A stretch of DNA of 55,285 nucleotides, from assembly GCA_002722315.1 (NCBI GenBank), contig PBLG01000016.1, forward strand, positions 1 through 55,285, read 5' to 3'. The position numbers and the translations under genes were made by a program. The stretch's first letter is position 1. Every line of letters starts with the position of its first letter. Positions 28,991 to 36,231 of this stretch are shown here, piece by piece. The notes beneath the pieces were generated by a model. It was not told where the DNA came from. It was given only the letters and a program-made list of their open reading frames with translations, and did no database searches. Source of the DNA: Lysobacterales bacterium. GTDB lineage: Bacteria > Pseudomonadota > Gammaproteobacteria > Xanthomonadales > Wenzhouxiangellaceae.

Positions 28991-29778
28991 ATGCCGACCC
29001 GGGTACGCGCAGCTTCGCGCCACAGCCATGTCAGCGCCATTCCAATGGTCAATGCCCCGATCAGGATACCGACGAACAGCGAGTAATCGAATACGTAGCG
29101 ATCCCCGCTGGCGTCGTACACGGTGCACAGCAGCCGGACCCGATTCAACAACCTTTGCAGGATACCCTGCTCGCTCGGCGGTCGGTCCCAGACCAGGTCC
29201 TTGAGCGGCTCCATGAGCTGTGGCAGATCGAAATTTTCGCCGTAGACCTGCCGATAAATTCCCAGATCACCGTCGAGCATCGTCACCTGTACGACATGAT
29301 CGAAACCCTGCGCCGCTTCCCAGTAGGTGAACCCGAGTTTTTCCAGCAGCCGATCCATGGTTTCGTGCTCCGCGGCGCTGAGAAAGTACCAGTCCGGATC
29401 GCTCACCGAGTATCTTGCCGCGTATTCGCGCATGGTTTCCGGGCGATCCACCGGCACGTCGAAACCGATGGTCACGACATTGAATGCCTCCTTGCCGATT
29501 GCCGAACGCGCACGCTGAACCGCCATGTCCAGGTAACGGGTGGAAATGCTGCACGAATGTGCGCAGGCCGTGTAGACCACACTGATCAGCAATGGCTTGC
29601 CGCGGAACGACTCGAGCGTCACGGGCTTGGCGTCGCGATCCAGCAAGCTGATGCTCTCCAGCCGCTTGCCGATCACCGACTGGCTTGTCGCGAGCACGGT
29701 TTCCCGGTCGGGCCGGTCAGCCCAGGCCGGCATGCACGCCAGCGTCAAAAGCAATAGTGGCAGCGCGGGGCGCGGCAC
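28987..29778 (-). CDS. SCO1/SenC copper chaperone with C-terminal membrane anchor
   Basis: A 263-residue SCO protein with a signal peptide (MPRPALPLLLLTLACMPAWA), a thioredoxin fold with copper ligands Cys72 and Cys76 (ACAHSC) and His161 (FDHVVQV), and a C-terminal membrane helix (about 235-255) that most SCO proteins lack. I start with GTG at 29778, five bases after the ctaB stop; the longer upstream frame is the ctaB gene read in another phase. It overlaps the cytochrome b fusion by four bases. Likely role: loading CuA of the subunit II encoded in the same operon. Confidence 0.9.
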   Translation of the reverse strand: MPRPALPLLLLTLACMPAWADRPDRETVLATSQSVIGKRLESISLLDRDAKPVTLESFRGKPLLISVVYTACAHSCSISTRYLDMAVQRARSAIGKEAFNVVTIGFDVPVDRPETMREYAARYSVSDPDWYFLSAAEHETMDRLLEKLGFTYWEAAQGFDHVVQVTMLDGDLGIYRQVYGENFDLPQLMEPLKDLVWDRPPSEQGILQRLLNRVRLLCTVYDASGDRYVFDYSLFVGILIGALTIGMALTWLWREAARTRVGI

Positions 29779-29783
29779 GCCGC

Positions 29784-30725
29784 TCAGCCCACCCAGACGT
29801 TGACGAACAATCCCGCCAGTAGCAGCCCGAGCTGAATCAGCGAGGCAAAGAACGCCGTCATCGCCACCGGCCGCGTCGGGCTGCGCACCAGGTCCAGACC
29901 GGTCACCAGAAGCCAGGCCGATCCGGTAAGCGAGAGCAGCCAGAACAGCGGGCTTTCGAGCACCCACCCCAGGCCGACGGCGGCCAGCACCAGAAGCACC
30001 GAATTGGCCATTGTCCAGCGAGCCGCCGTGGCCACGCCGCGGGTCACCGGGAGCATCGGCAGCCCGGCCGCGCGGTAATCTTCCACCAGCGCGATCGACA
30101 GCGCCCAGAAATGAGATGGCGTCCAGAGCAACAGCACCAGCGCCAGCCACAGCGCAGCCGGATCCAGCCAGCCGCCACCATGAACGGCCGCCCCGGCCAG
30201 GACTGCAAAGCTGCCGGCCGCACCGCCGATGACGATATTCCAGTCACTCAGGGGTTTCAACCAGGCGGTATAGACCACCACGTAGGTCAAGGCGCCGGCG
30301 AGCACGAACAACCCGCTGGCAAGGCCGAAAGCATGACCGGCCAGGGCGCTTCCGGTACCGATCATCAGCGCAAACAGCAGTGGCCAGGCCGCGCCCGCGC
30401 CGAACCGCCCGCTGGCGAACGGCCGGCGGCGTGTCCTGCACATCCGCCGGTCAAGATCGCGTTCCAGGTAATGATTGAACCCCGCTGCACCGAATGAGGC
30501 CAGGAGGACGGCGGTCAACAGCAGCCACGCCTGGCCGAAGGCAGGCCCGGCATGCCCGGCCACTACGGAGCCGCCCAGCGCCGATAGTGCAATTGAAATG
30601 CCGATCCGGAGCTTGAATACCGCGATCAGGGCGCGGGCATTGGCCGCGGTTTCCAGCAGCACAGACCGGTTTCCGGCCGCTACGCCGGGCTGGACCCGGT
30701 CGGCGGATTTCAACTGAATTTCCAT
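29784..30725 (-). CDS. ctaB: Protoheme IX farnesyltransferase (heme O synthase)
   Basis: A 313-residue UbiA-superfamily prenyltransferase that makes heme O from heme B. The first Asp-rich motif is N-H-Y-L-E-R-D-L-D-R-R-M followed by CRTRRRP, as in CtaB/CyoE. About nine helices are visible. I start at 30725 (MEIQLKSADR), which overlaps the end of the catalytic subunit I gene by 16 bases. Its presence suggests that the operon's heme-copper enzyme uses heme O or, with a CtaA elsewhere, heme A; canonical NO reductases use heme B only, so this is a useful clue about the enzyme. Confidence 0.92.
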   Translation of the reverse strand: MEIQLKSADRVQPGVAAGNRSVLLETAANARALIAVFKLRIGISIALSALGGSVVAGHAGPAFGQAWLLLTAVLLASFGAAGFNHYLERDLDRRMCRTRRRPFASGRFGAGAAWPLLFALMIGTGSALAGHAFGLASGLFVLAGALTYVVVYTAWLKPLSDWNIVIGGAAGSFAVLAGAAVHGGGWLDPAALWLALVLLLWTPSHFWALSIALVEDYRAAGLPMLPVTRGVATAARWTMANSVLLVLAAVGLGWVLESPLFWLLSLTGSAWLLVTGLDLVRSPTRPVAMTAFFASLIQLGLLLAGLFVNVWVG

Positions 30726-32425
30726 ACCGAGGCCAGGTATCCGTAATTGATGAAGTAATAGACCACGAAGATCAGCATCAGGAAGCCGGCCAGCACGAAC
30801 GTGCCCGGTGCCGGAAAGCCCTTGACGCCGATCGAGCCGTGACCGGTGAGCGCCTCGGCCGGCCCGCGCAGCGTGTCGGGACGGTCCAGCGACCAGCCGG
30901 AAACCTCGCCAGCACGTTTGCCGAAGAACACCGTGCCGACGATCACGACGACGAAGATCATCCCCCCGGTCACGGCCATGATCGCGCTGATTCCGTTGAG
31001 CGCCATCATCGTGTAGGCCATGCCCGGATACGCCCACTCGAAGGCCGAACCGGTGAACGCGATATCCCAGTGGCGGCGGGAGACGCCCAGGGTGCCGGCG
31101 CCCATCATGAAAAACGCCTGCAGCGCCGTGCCGATACCGAACAGCCATGGCTGCCACTTGGCGAGCCGGGGCAGGAACAGTTCGCGCTGGAACAGCACCG
31201 GCACCAGCCACAGGCTCATCGCCATGAACGCCAGCGTGGTGCCCAGCGCAACGGTGCCGTGGAAATGGCCCGGCACGTAGATGGTGTTGTGAATCAGGAA
31301 GTTGATCTGCTCGGCGCCCATGACAACGCCGGAGATCCCGCCAATGAAGCCGAAGCCGACCAGCGAGAGGAACATGCCGGCGAACACCGGGTTCCCCCAC
31401 GGGGCCTTGCGCAACCATTCGAACAGCCCCTTGTTGTGGCCCTTTTTCCGCTGCGCAACTTCGACCGATCCCGGTACCGTCAGACCATGGACCAGGCTGG
31501 CGAGCACCGCAAGGTACATGGCATAGCTGGTGTTGAAGATTTTCCATTCACTTGAAAGACCCGGATCGCCGAGCAGGTGATGCGCCGAGGCGATGGAGAT
31601 GAACAGGATGTACAAAAAGAACGCGCCCCGGCTGACTTTTTCCGACATCGGTTTCGCGCCGAAAACGATGGCCGCGATCGCATACCAGACCGAAACATGG
31701 GCGGCTACGTTGATCTGCTGCGACGAATGCCCCAGACCCCACCAGATCAACCGATACATCAGGGGATCGATTTCACTGATGTATCCGATCGACCACAGCC
31801 ACGTAGGAATCAGTATGATCGCACCGCAGGCAATCGTGAATACCGCAATGATCGCTGCCGTAAGCGCACCGAACGTCACCAGCGGTATCGACCCCTCGTA
31901 CGTTTTCTCGTCTTTTGCGATCACGAGCGTTCCGAAGAAGATGAAGGTGCCGATCAGTGCACCGACGGCGAACAGGATCAGCCCGAGGTAGAAGTTCGGT
32001 TCGGCCGGCATGGGCACGTACGAAGTCATCATGACCGACGAACCGCCCTGCAGGATCGCGATCGCCGTGATCGCCGCACCGATGAGCATCAGCGCAAATG
32101 CCAGCCAGCCCATTCTCGGTGTGGCGATGCGGCACCTGAGCAGCACCGATGAACAGAAATACAACAGCGCGATCTCGAAAAACAGGATCCAGACAAGCAG
32201 CAGCACCACGCCGTGGCCGGTCAGCACCGTATAGAAATGCTGGGCGTTTAGCAGTTGCACCGCGGGCCAGCGGGTCAACGCCACCAGCAGTCCTAGTGCC
32301 CCGCCTACGGCCAGAAAGATAACCGCAACCACTGCATTGGCCTTGATCAGACGCTCGGCGGGCCGATGAAATACAAGCCCGCTTTTCGGGCACGTCCTGA
32401 ATTCACGATTGATTTCGAAGCTCAT
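30710..32425 (-). CDS. Heme-copper subunit I lacking active-site Tyr, NO-reductase-like
   Basis: A 571-residue heme-copper oxidoreductase subunit I. Ligands seen: His71 and His389 (low-spin heme), His387 (high-spin heme), and three CuB/FeB histidines, His233 (GLGHSSQQI), His282 and His283 (SAHHLLGDPG). In O2 reductases the first CuB His is followed at +4 by the cross-linked Tyr; here +4 is Gln237, and no family-typical replacement Tyr is evident. Loss of that Tyr is the hallmark of NO-reducing members. With a CuA subunit II it resembles the non-canonical NOR families (eNOR, sNOR, gNOR). RBS GGAGGA fits the ATG at 32425. O2 reduction by an unusual mechanism cannot be excluded. Confidence 0.85.
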   Translation of the reverse strand: MSFEINREFRTCPKSGLVFHRPAERLIKANAVVAVIFLAVGGALGLLVALTRWPAVQLLNAQHFYTVLTGHGVVLLLVWILFFEIALLYFCSSVLLRCRIATPRMGWLAFALMLIGAAITAIAILQGGSSVMMTSYVPMPAEPNFYLGLILFAVGALIGTFIFFGTLVIAKDEKTYEGSIPLVTFGALTAAIIAVFTIACGAIILIPTWLWSIGYISEIDPLMYRLIWWGLGHSSQQINVAAHVSVWYAIAAIVFGAKPMSEKVSRGAFFLYILFISIASAHHLLGDPGLSSEWKIFNTSYAMYLAVLASLVHGLTVPGSVEVAQRKKGHNKGLFEWLRKAPWGNPVFAGMFLSLVGFGFIGGISGVVMGAEQINFLIHNTIYVPGHFHGTVALGTTLAFMAMSLWLVPVLFQRELFLPRLAKWQPWLFGIGTALQAFFMMGAGTLGVSRRHWDIAFTGSAFEWAYPGMAYTMMALNGISAIMAVTGGMIFVVVIVGTVFFGKRAGEVSGWSLDRPDTLRGPAEALTGHGSIGVKGFPAPGTFVLAGFLMLIFVVYYFINYGYLASVWKFS

Positions 32426-32426
32426 G

Positions 32427-32984
32427 TCATGCGTCCTCCGCCGGATCGACCACGTAAAGCTTGCCCAGCATGGTGTGATGCATGATTCCGCAATACTCGT
32501 TGCACACCACCGCATATTCGCCCGACTCGGTCGGCGTGATGTTGATGACCATTTCGTAGCCTGGCAGCACCTGGAAATTCAGGTTGATCGGCTGGATCGA
32601 CAGGCCGTGCTGCCAATCGGCCGAAGAAACACGCAGGCGATAGGTCTGGCCTTTCTCGAGCTCGAGTACCGGATGCCATTGCCACAGACGAGCCAGCAGG
32701 TATATATCGCTGCCTGCCGGCGGTCGAACCACGGGAATATTCCGGTCGGTCTCGGTACGCACCGTGTATTCGGAGACAAAATCATTGACCTTGGCGACAA
32801 ACTGATCGGGGTTGACTCGATAGGCCTCGCCGGAATAATTCTGGTTGCCGTAGACGTGCCAGAACGGCATGAAAAAGAACATGATCAGGCACCAGACCAG
32901 GGCAATTGCAATCCAGACGAGTTCGACGCGGTCGACGGGTTGTTTCCACCAGACTCGGGTGGACGGGGGGTGGATGGCTGTCAT
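32427..32984 (-). CDS. Heme-copper enzyme subunit II with complete CuA site
   Basis: A 185-residue subunit II with one N-terminal helix (about 20-42) and a periplasmic cupredoxin domain. The full CuA ligand set is present: His126 (WQHGLS), Cys161, Cys165, His169 and Met172 (CNEYCGIMHHTM). It would accept electrons from a soluble cytochrome c such as the one at 24354-24716. It has a single helix, unlike two-helix mitochondrial COX II, matching ba3/cNOR-like layouts. It sits between the 61-residue protein gene (15-base gap) and the catalytic subunit I gene (1-base gap). Confidence 0.92.
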   Translation of the reverse strand: MTAIHPPSTRVWWKQPVDRVELVWIAIALVWCLIMFFFMPFWHVYGNQNYSGEAYRVNPDQFVAKVNDFVSEYTVRTETDRNIPVVRPPAGSDIYLLARLWQWHPVLELEKGQTYRLRVSSADWQHGLSIQPINLNFQVLPGYEMVINITPTESGEYAVVCNEYCGIMHHTMLGKLYVVDPAEDA

Positions 32985-32999
32985 GTTCTTCTTCCTCGT

Positions 33000-33185
33000 T
33001 CAGCGGCCGATCGGGATCGTGACAATCTCCATCACGCCCCAGATGATGTATGAGACCGTCGGGATGGTCACACCCAGAAACAGGAGCAGGAATGGGTTAT
33101 CCAGCATTCGTTGCATCATCGGGATGGGTTCTTGCGCTTCACCCTGCGGAACTTCGTGGGAAGAGACTTCATCCTGGTCGGTCAT
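33000..33185 (-). CDS. Small single-helix membrane protein, first gene of the operon
   Basis: A 61-residue protein with an acidic N-terminus (MTDQDEVSSHEVPQGEAQEP) and one membrane helix (about 31-53, LLLFLGVTIPTVSYIIWGVMEIV). A strong AAAGGAG precedes the ATG. It is the first gene of the minus-strand NO-reductase-like operon and is probably a small subunit of the complex, in the manner of the ba3 subunit IIa. No family name is recognised. Confidence 0.8.
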   Translation of the reverse strand: MTDQDEVSSHEVPQGEAQEPIPMMQRMLDNPFLLLFLGVTIPTVSYIIWGVMEIVTIPIGR

Positions 33186-33218
33186 GTGCTGCTCCTTTGC
33201 TTATATTAGGTATTCCAT

Positions 33219-33226
33219 ATGCATTT
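33219..33226. promoter_or_regulatory. NsrR-like half-site before the NO-reductase-like operon
   Basis: ATGCATTT (33219-33226) matches the core of the NsrR half-site AAGATGYATTT. It lies within ATTCCATATGCATTTTTT, 34 bases upstream of the first gene. On the minus strand the block reads ATGCATATGGAATAC, giving a second, imperfect half. It is a weak but well-placed candidate. Confidence 0.4.
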
Positions 33227-33282
33227 TTTATGCTATAACGCGGCTTGATCGGCAAGCTATCATTCGCTACAGGAGAAATTCC

Positions 33283-33966
33283 TTGACCAATATCAAGCTT
33301 CTGAATTACCCCTGGTCGCGCGAACCCAGAACCATGATCTGGCCATCGGCGTGCATGGCAATTGCACTCGGGCTATCGGCCTGCAGCGAGAATACCGATC
33401 GCGAGGCAGTTGCAGAATCCTGGCAGCGAATCGATCAGCAGGGACAGGTTATCGATAGCAGCGACGATGCCCGGCATCACTGCGTCTTCGACCGGCGCAC
33501 CAATCTGCTTTGGGAGGTCAAGCAGACCGAAAGTGGTGCACATCGATTCGATGCAACCTACAGCTGGTACAGCAACGATCCCGCGCAGCACATGAGCGAA
33601 CCGGGGCTGCGGGACGGTGGAAAATGCGATCTCGCAAGCTGTGAAACCGAAGCACTGGTCGCTGCCGTAAACAGCAGCGGACTATGCGGTCATCGAGACT
33701 GGCGAATGCCGCAGCGCGAAGAATTGCTTACGCTGGGCGATTACGGGCTCATTGAATCCGGCAACGTGCTGGATCCGGAATTCTTCCCGCTCGCCCTCCC
33801 GGGAGAGTATTGGAGCGCAAGCACTTTTCGGCTGTATCCGCAAAGTGCGTGGGTTGTGAGCGCGGCCAATGGACTGGACCGCGGCGAGCGCAAAACCGAG
33901 GCGCGCCTGGCCAGGTTGGTCAGGGGCGAGATTTTCAATCCGAGGAAACCGCCCGAGTCCAATTAG
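33283..33966 (+). CDS. Lcl/DUF1566 domain lipoprotein
   Basis: A 227-residue predicted lipoprotein: a lipobox (LSAC) follows a short hydrophobic stretch, with the acylated Cys near residue 34. The C-terminal half is a DUF1566 (Lcl C-terminal) domain with typical features: LLWEVK, DWRMPQREELLTL, YWSAST and RLVRG. DUF1566 proteins are often surface or adhesion proteins. I start at TTG 33283 because AGGAGA lies 6 bases upstream; an ATG at 33334 is the alternative. It is divergent from the NO-reductase-like operon and shares its AT-rich promoter region. Confidence 0.75.
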   Translation: MTNIKLLNYPWSREPRTMIWPSACMAIALGLSACSENTDREAVAESWQRIDQQGQVIDSSDDARHHCVFDRRTNLLWEVKQTESGAHRFDATYSWYSNDPAQHMSEPGLRDGGKCDLASCETEALVAAVNSSGLCGHRDWRMPQREELLTLGDYGLIESGNVLDPEFFPLALPGEYWSASTFRLYPQSAWVVSAANGLDRGERKTEARLARLVRGEIFNPRKPPESN

Positions 33967-33986
33967 GTTCCCTGACATCGATTCGA

Positions 33987-34691
33987 TCAGTCCCACGGCG
34001 CCCCACGCGCAATGCGCTCCAGCGCGGGCACGTTCGTCAACACGAATTTTCTGGCGTCGGTACTGAGTATCCCGGCCTGCTCCAGCGCGGTGAGCGCGCG
34101 CGAAAAGGTCTCCGGCTTGACGCTCAGGAAATTTGCAACGTACTTCTTTCCTATCGGCAACTCGAATTCACCGGTATTGCCGGCTTTTCGCGATTCGGAC
34201 AGCAGGTAATTGGCGATTCGCGTCTGCGCGCTCTGGAGCGACAAGGCCTCGATCTGGCCAATCTTTTCGTGCAGCCGCCGGCTCAGCATTCCGAGCATGT
34301 AGAAACAGAGCTCGGGCGAAGATTTCAGCGCCTGAACCAGATCTTCCGCGTCGTAGGCGATGAGTTCGCTGGCCGTCAGACTGCTGCAATGCACCGGATA
34401 GCAGCGCCTGGGCATGAACATTGTCGCCTCGGCAAAACTGCGCCCGGCGTTGATGATGTTGACGATTTTCTCGTTGCCATCACCGGAAAGTCGAAAAAGC
34501 TTTACCTGTCCGCTACGACAGAAGTAGATCCAGCGGGCCGGATCGCCCTGCTGGAACAACGGCTCGGCACGGCGCAGCTTCACTACGCGCGCTCGCTCGG
34601 CGGCGCGCTGCTTGAGTTCCGGTGGAAGCTGGGACAGCACCGGGTGCAGCTCCACCTCCGCAATTGTAATGACTTCCCTGGATCTCATCAT
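33987..34691 (-). CDS. dnr: DNR-type Crp/Fnr family transcription regulator
   Basis: A 234-residue Crp/Fnr-family regulator: cNMP-like sensor domain (about 25-135), dimerisation helix, and C-terminal HTH with the recognition helix VKPETFSRALTALEQ, whose E-x-x-S-R pattern reads TTGAT half-sites as FNR does. The N-terminal Cys cluster of FNR/ANR is absent, so it is not an oxygen-labile FNR; it fits DNR/NnrR, which sense NO, probably by heme. I start at 34691 (ATGATG). A TTGAC-N4-ATCAA box lies 135 bases upstream. With NsrR it gives the region an activator and a repressor for NO. Confidence 0.88.
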   Translation of the reverse strand: MMRSREVITIAEVELHPVLSQLPPELKQRAAERARVVKLRRAEPLFQQGDPARWIYFCRSGQVKLFRLSGDGNEKIVNIINAGRSFAEATMFMPRRCYPVHCSSLTASELIAYDAEDLVQALKSSPELCFYMLGMLSRRLHEKIGQIEALSLQSAQTRIANYLLSESRKAGNTGEFELPIGKKYVANFLSVKPETFSRALTALEQAGILSTDARKFVLTNVPALERIARGAPWD

Positions 34692-34825
34692 GAGGCATAC
34701 ATCCTTAGCGCGGTCTGTTCGAGATTTGGCGCGATTCCACGCGCCAATGCGCCAGACCTTCTTACCGGATCTGCGGCGACCGGAGCCCACGTCGGGCAAG
34801 CCTTGCTGGATTCGCGAGAAATTGA

Positions 34826-34839
34826 TTGACAGAGATCAA
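34826..34839. promoter_or_regulatory. FNR/DNR box
   Basis: TTGACAGAGATCAA matches TTGAT-N4-ATCAA at 9 of 10 positions. It lies 134 bases upstream of dnr and 19 bases from the left end of the IS element. Before the IS inserted, it would have been centred about 63 bases upstream of the PLP decarboxylase start, so it could have driven either gene. Confidence 0.7.
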
Positions 34840-34857
34840 TTCTAATGCAATAAATGT

Positions 34858-36186
34858 GGCTCTTCACTAAATCGTGTGGGTAGCGATCATTTTCGGACAG
34901 CGTCCGGGTAGAGATCGAGGCCACCGAGGTGGAAGTAGATCGCAGCCTTGAAGCGTTCCTTGTTCCGGAACCCGCGGGCATCCCGCTTGATCTTCTGGAT
35001 CATGGTGTTGAAGCCTTCGGCACGGGCGTTGGTTGCACCGGTGATCACTGCTGTGAGAATCCCTTCGAGATGCGTTTTGATCGTTCGCGCGACCTTCTTG
35101 ACCGGTGCCAGGCGCGAGCGGATCGCCCAGTTGTACCAGTCCATCCAGGCTCTGCGCGCCCAGCCTCTGACCTGGTAGTCCCACAAGCACATCGCGTGAG
35201 TTTTTATCGCCCAGGCCCGAGCGGTCTTGAGGTTGGCGGACTTGAGCGCCTTGAGGCGGCCCCAAGTCTTGTCGGTCATGTTGTCGGGGTGCTGCAGCCA
35301 CAGGTAGCGGCTCTTGATCAGGACCGACTCGCCCTCGGCCAGCAAGCCCTTGTGCTCGGCTCGGCGCACCTTGTCGACGGCATCGCCGAGATGCATGGCG
35401 ACGTGGAACTTGTCGAAGGCGATCTTGTGCGCCGCCCCCGGAACGTGGGCCAGCGTCGAATCGATGAAAGGCCGCCACATGTCCATCGCCACCGTTCGCA
35501 AACCTGCCAGCGCTTCGGCCGGCTGCGCCGCGTACCAGGCATCCAGACTCGCGCGCTTGCGGTCATCGGCGACATGCAGCACCCGATTGCCGCTGCTGAT
35601 CACGGTCACATACTGGTGCCGGCGCTGAAACGCTGTCTCGTCGATGCCGATCGCGTTCGGAAAGTCCTGCGTCCGGCGCGCCAGGCCGCGCGCCACCGCA
35701 CGCTCCTGAACACCGCTGACCGCAGACCAGCTCAAACCGAGTCGCTCCGCGACTTCCGAGATCGTGCCGATCTTGAGCCAGTCGATCACCAGCGCCTCGA
35801 ACAGCGCCGTCAGTCGAGAGTTGTTCTCCGCCCAAGGCACCGGCAGCTGATGAACGCCGTGTTCCGGACACCGAGCCCGCGGCACCTGCGCGACCAGCCA
35901 GGTCTTGTACTGGCAGGTGTCGAGATGCCGCCACTTGCGCTCGCGGGTGTCGTAGCCCGAACAGGCCGCCCCGCACTGCGGGCACGCCAGATCCGAACCA
36001 GAATGCTGAATGTGGACCGTCACGCCGGTGCCGGGCAGGTCAACGTCCACCTCGGACACCTCCCAGGGCGCCTGAACGCCGAGAATCTGGCGGTAAAGCT
36101 CACGGTCGTGCATGAAACTGGACTCGAATCGGGGCCAGCCGGTAGCCTATCCGAACCGGTCAGCCCACACAAAACCGGGAAGAGCC
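34858..36186 (-). mobile_element. Intact ISL3-family insertion sequence with 8-bp target duplication
   Basis: A 1,329-bp element. The terminal inverted repeats begin GGCTCTTC at both ends and share GTGTGGG after nine variable bases (34858-34880 and the complement of 36164-36186). The flanking 8 bp, ATAAATGT at 34850-34857 and again at 36187-36194, are identical, the target-site duplication length typical of ISL3. One transposase gene fills the element. The perfect duplication and open transposase point to a recent, probably active insertion. Confidence 0.93.
34887..36113 (-). CDS. ISL3-family transposase
   Basis: A 408-residue DDE transposase of the ISL3 family. Zinc ribbon cysteines CPQCGAAC (about 44-51) and RARCPEHG precede an HTH (EVAERLGLSWSAV), then the catalytic core: IGIDETAFQRR for the first Asp, FDKFHVAMHLGDAVD for the second region, and TNARAEGFNTMIQKIKR for the Glu. 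Length and motifs are complete. The gene spans nearly the whole element bounded by 34858-36186. Confidence 0.95.
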   Translation of the reverse strand: MHDRELYRQILGVQAPWEVSEVDVDLPGTGVTVHIQHSGSDLACPQCGAACSGYDTRERKWRHLDTCQYKTWLVAQVPRARCPEHGVHQLPVPWAENNSRLTALFEALVIDWLKIGTISEVAERLGLSWSAVSGVQERAVARGLARRTQDFPNAIGIDETAFQRRHQYVTVISSGNRVLHVADDRKRASLDAWYAAQPAEALAGLRTVAMDMWRPFIDSTLAHVPGAAHKIAFDKFHVAMHLGDAVDKVRRAEHKGLLAEGESVLIKSRYLWLQHPDNMTDKTWGRLKALKSANLKTARAWAIKTHAMCLWDYQVRGWARRAWMDWYNWAIRSRLAPVKKVARTIKTHLEGILTAVITGATNARAEGFNTMIQKIKRDARGFRNKERFKAAIYFHLGGLDLYPDAVRK

Positions 36187-36231
36187 ATAAATGTATTGAG
36201 AATGCTTTTTTCTACACACCGGCCGCCACCG

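Noticed and set aside
36112..36231. Upstream extension of the PLP decarboxylase into the IS element
   Set aside because: The extension reads through the IS right end and the target duplication, so it postdates the gene. The start at 36232 is the first conserved-looking one.
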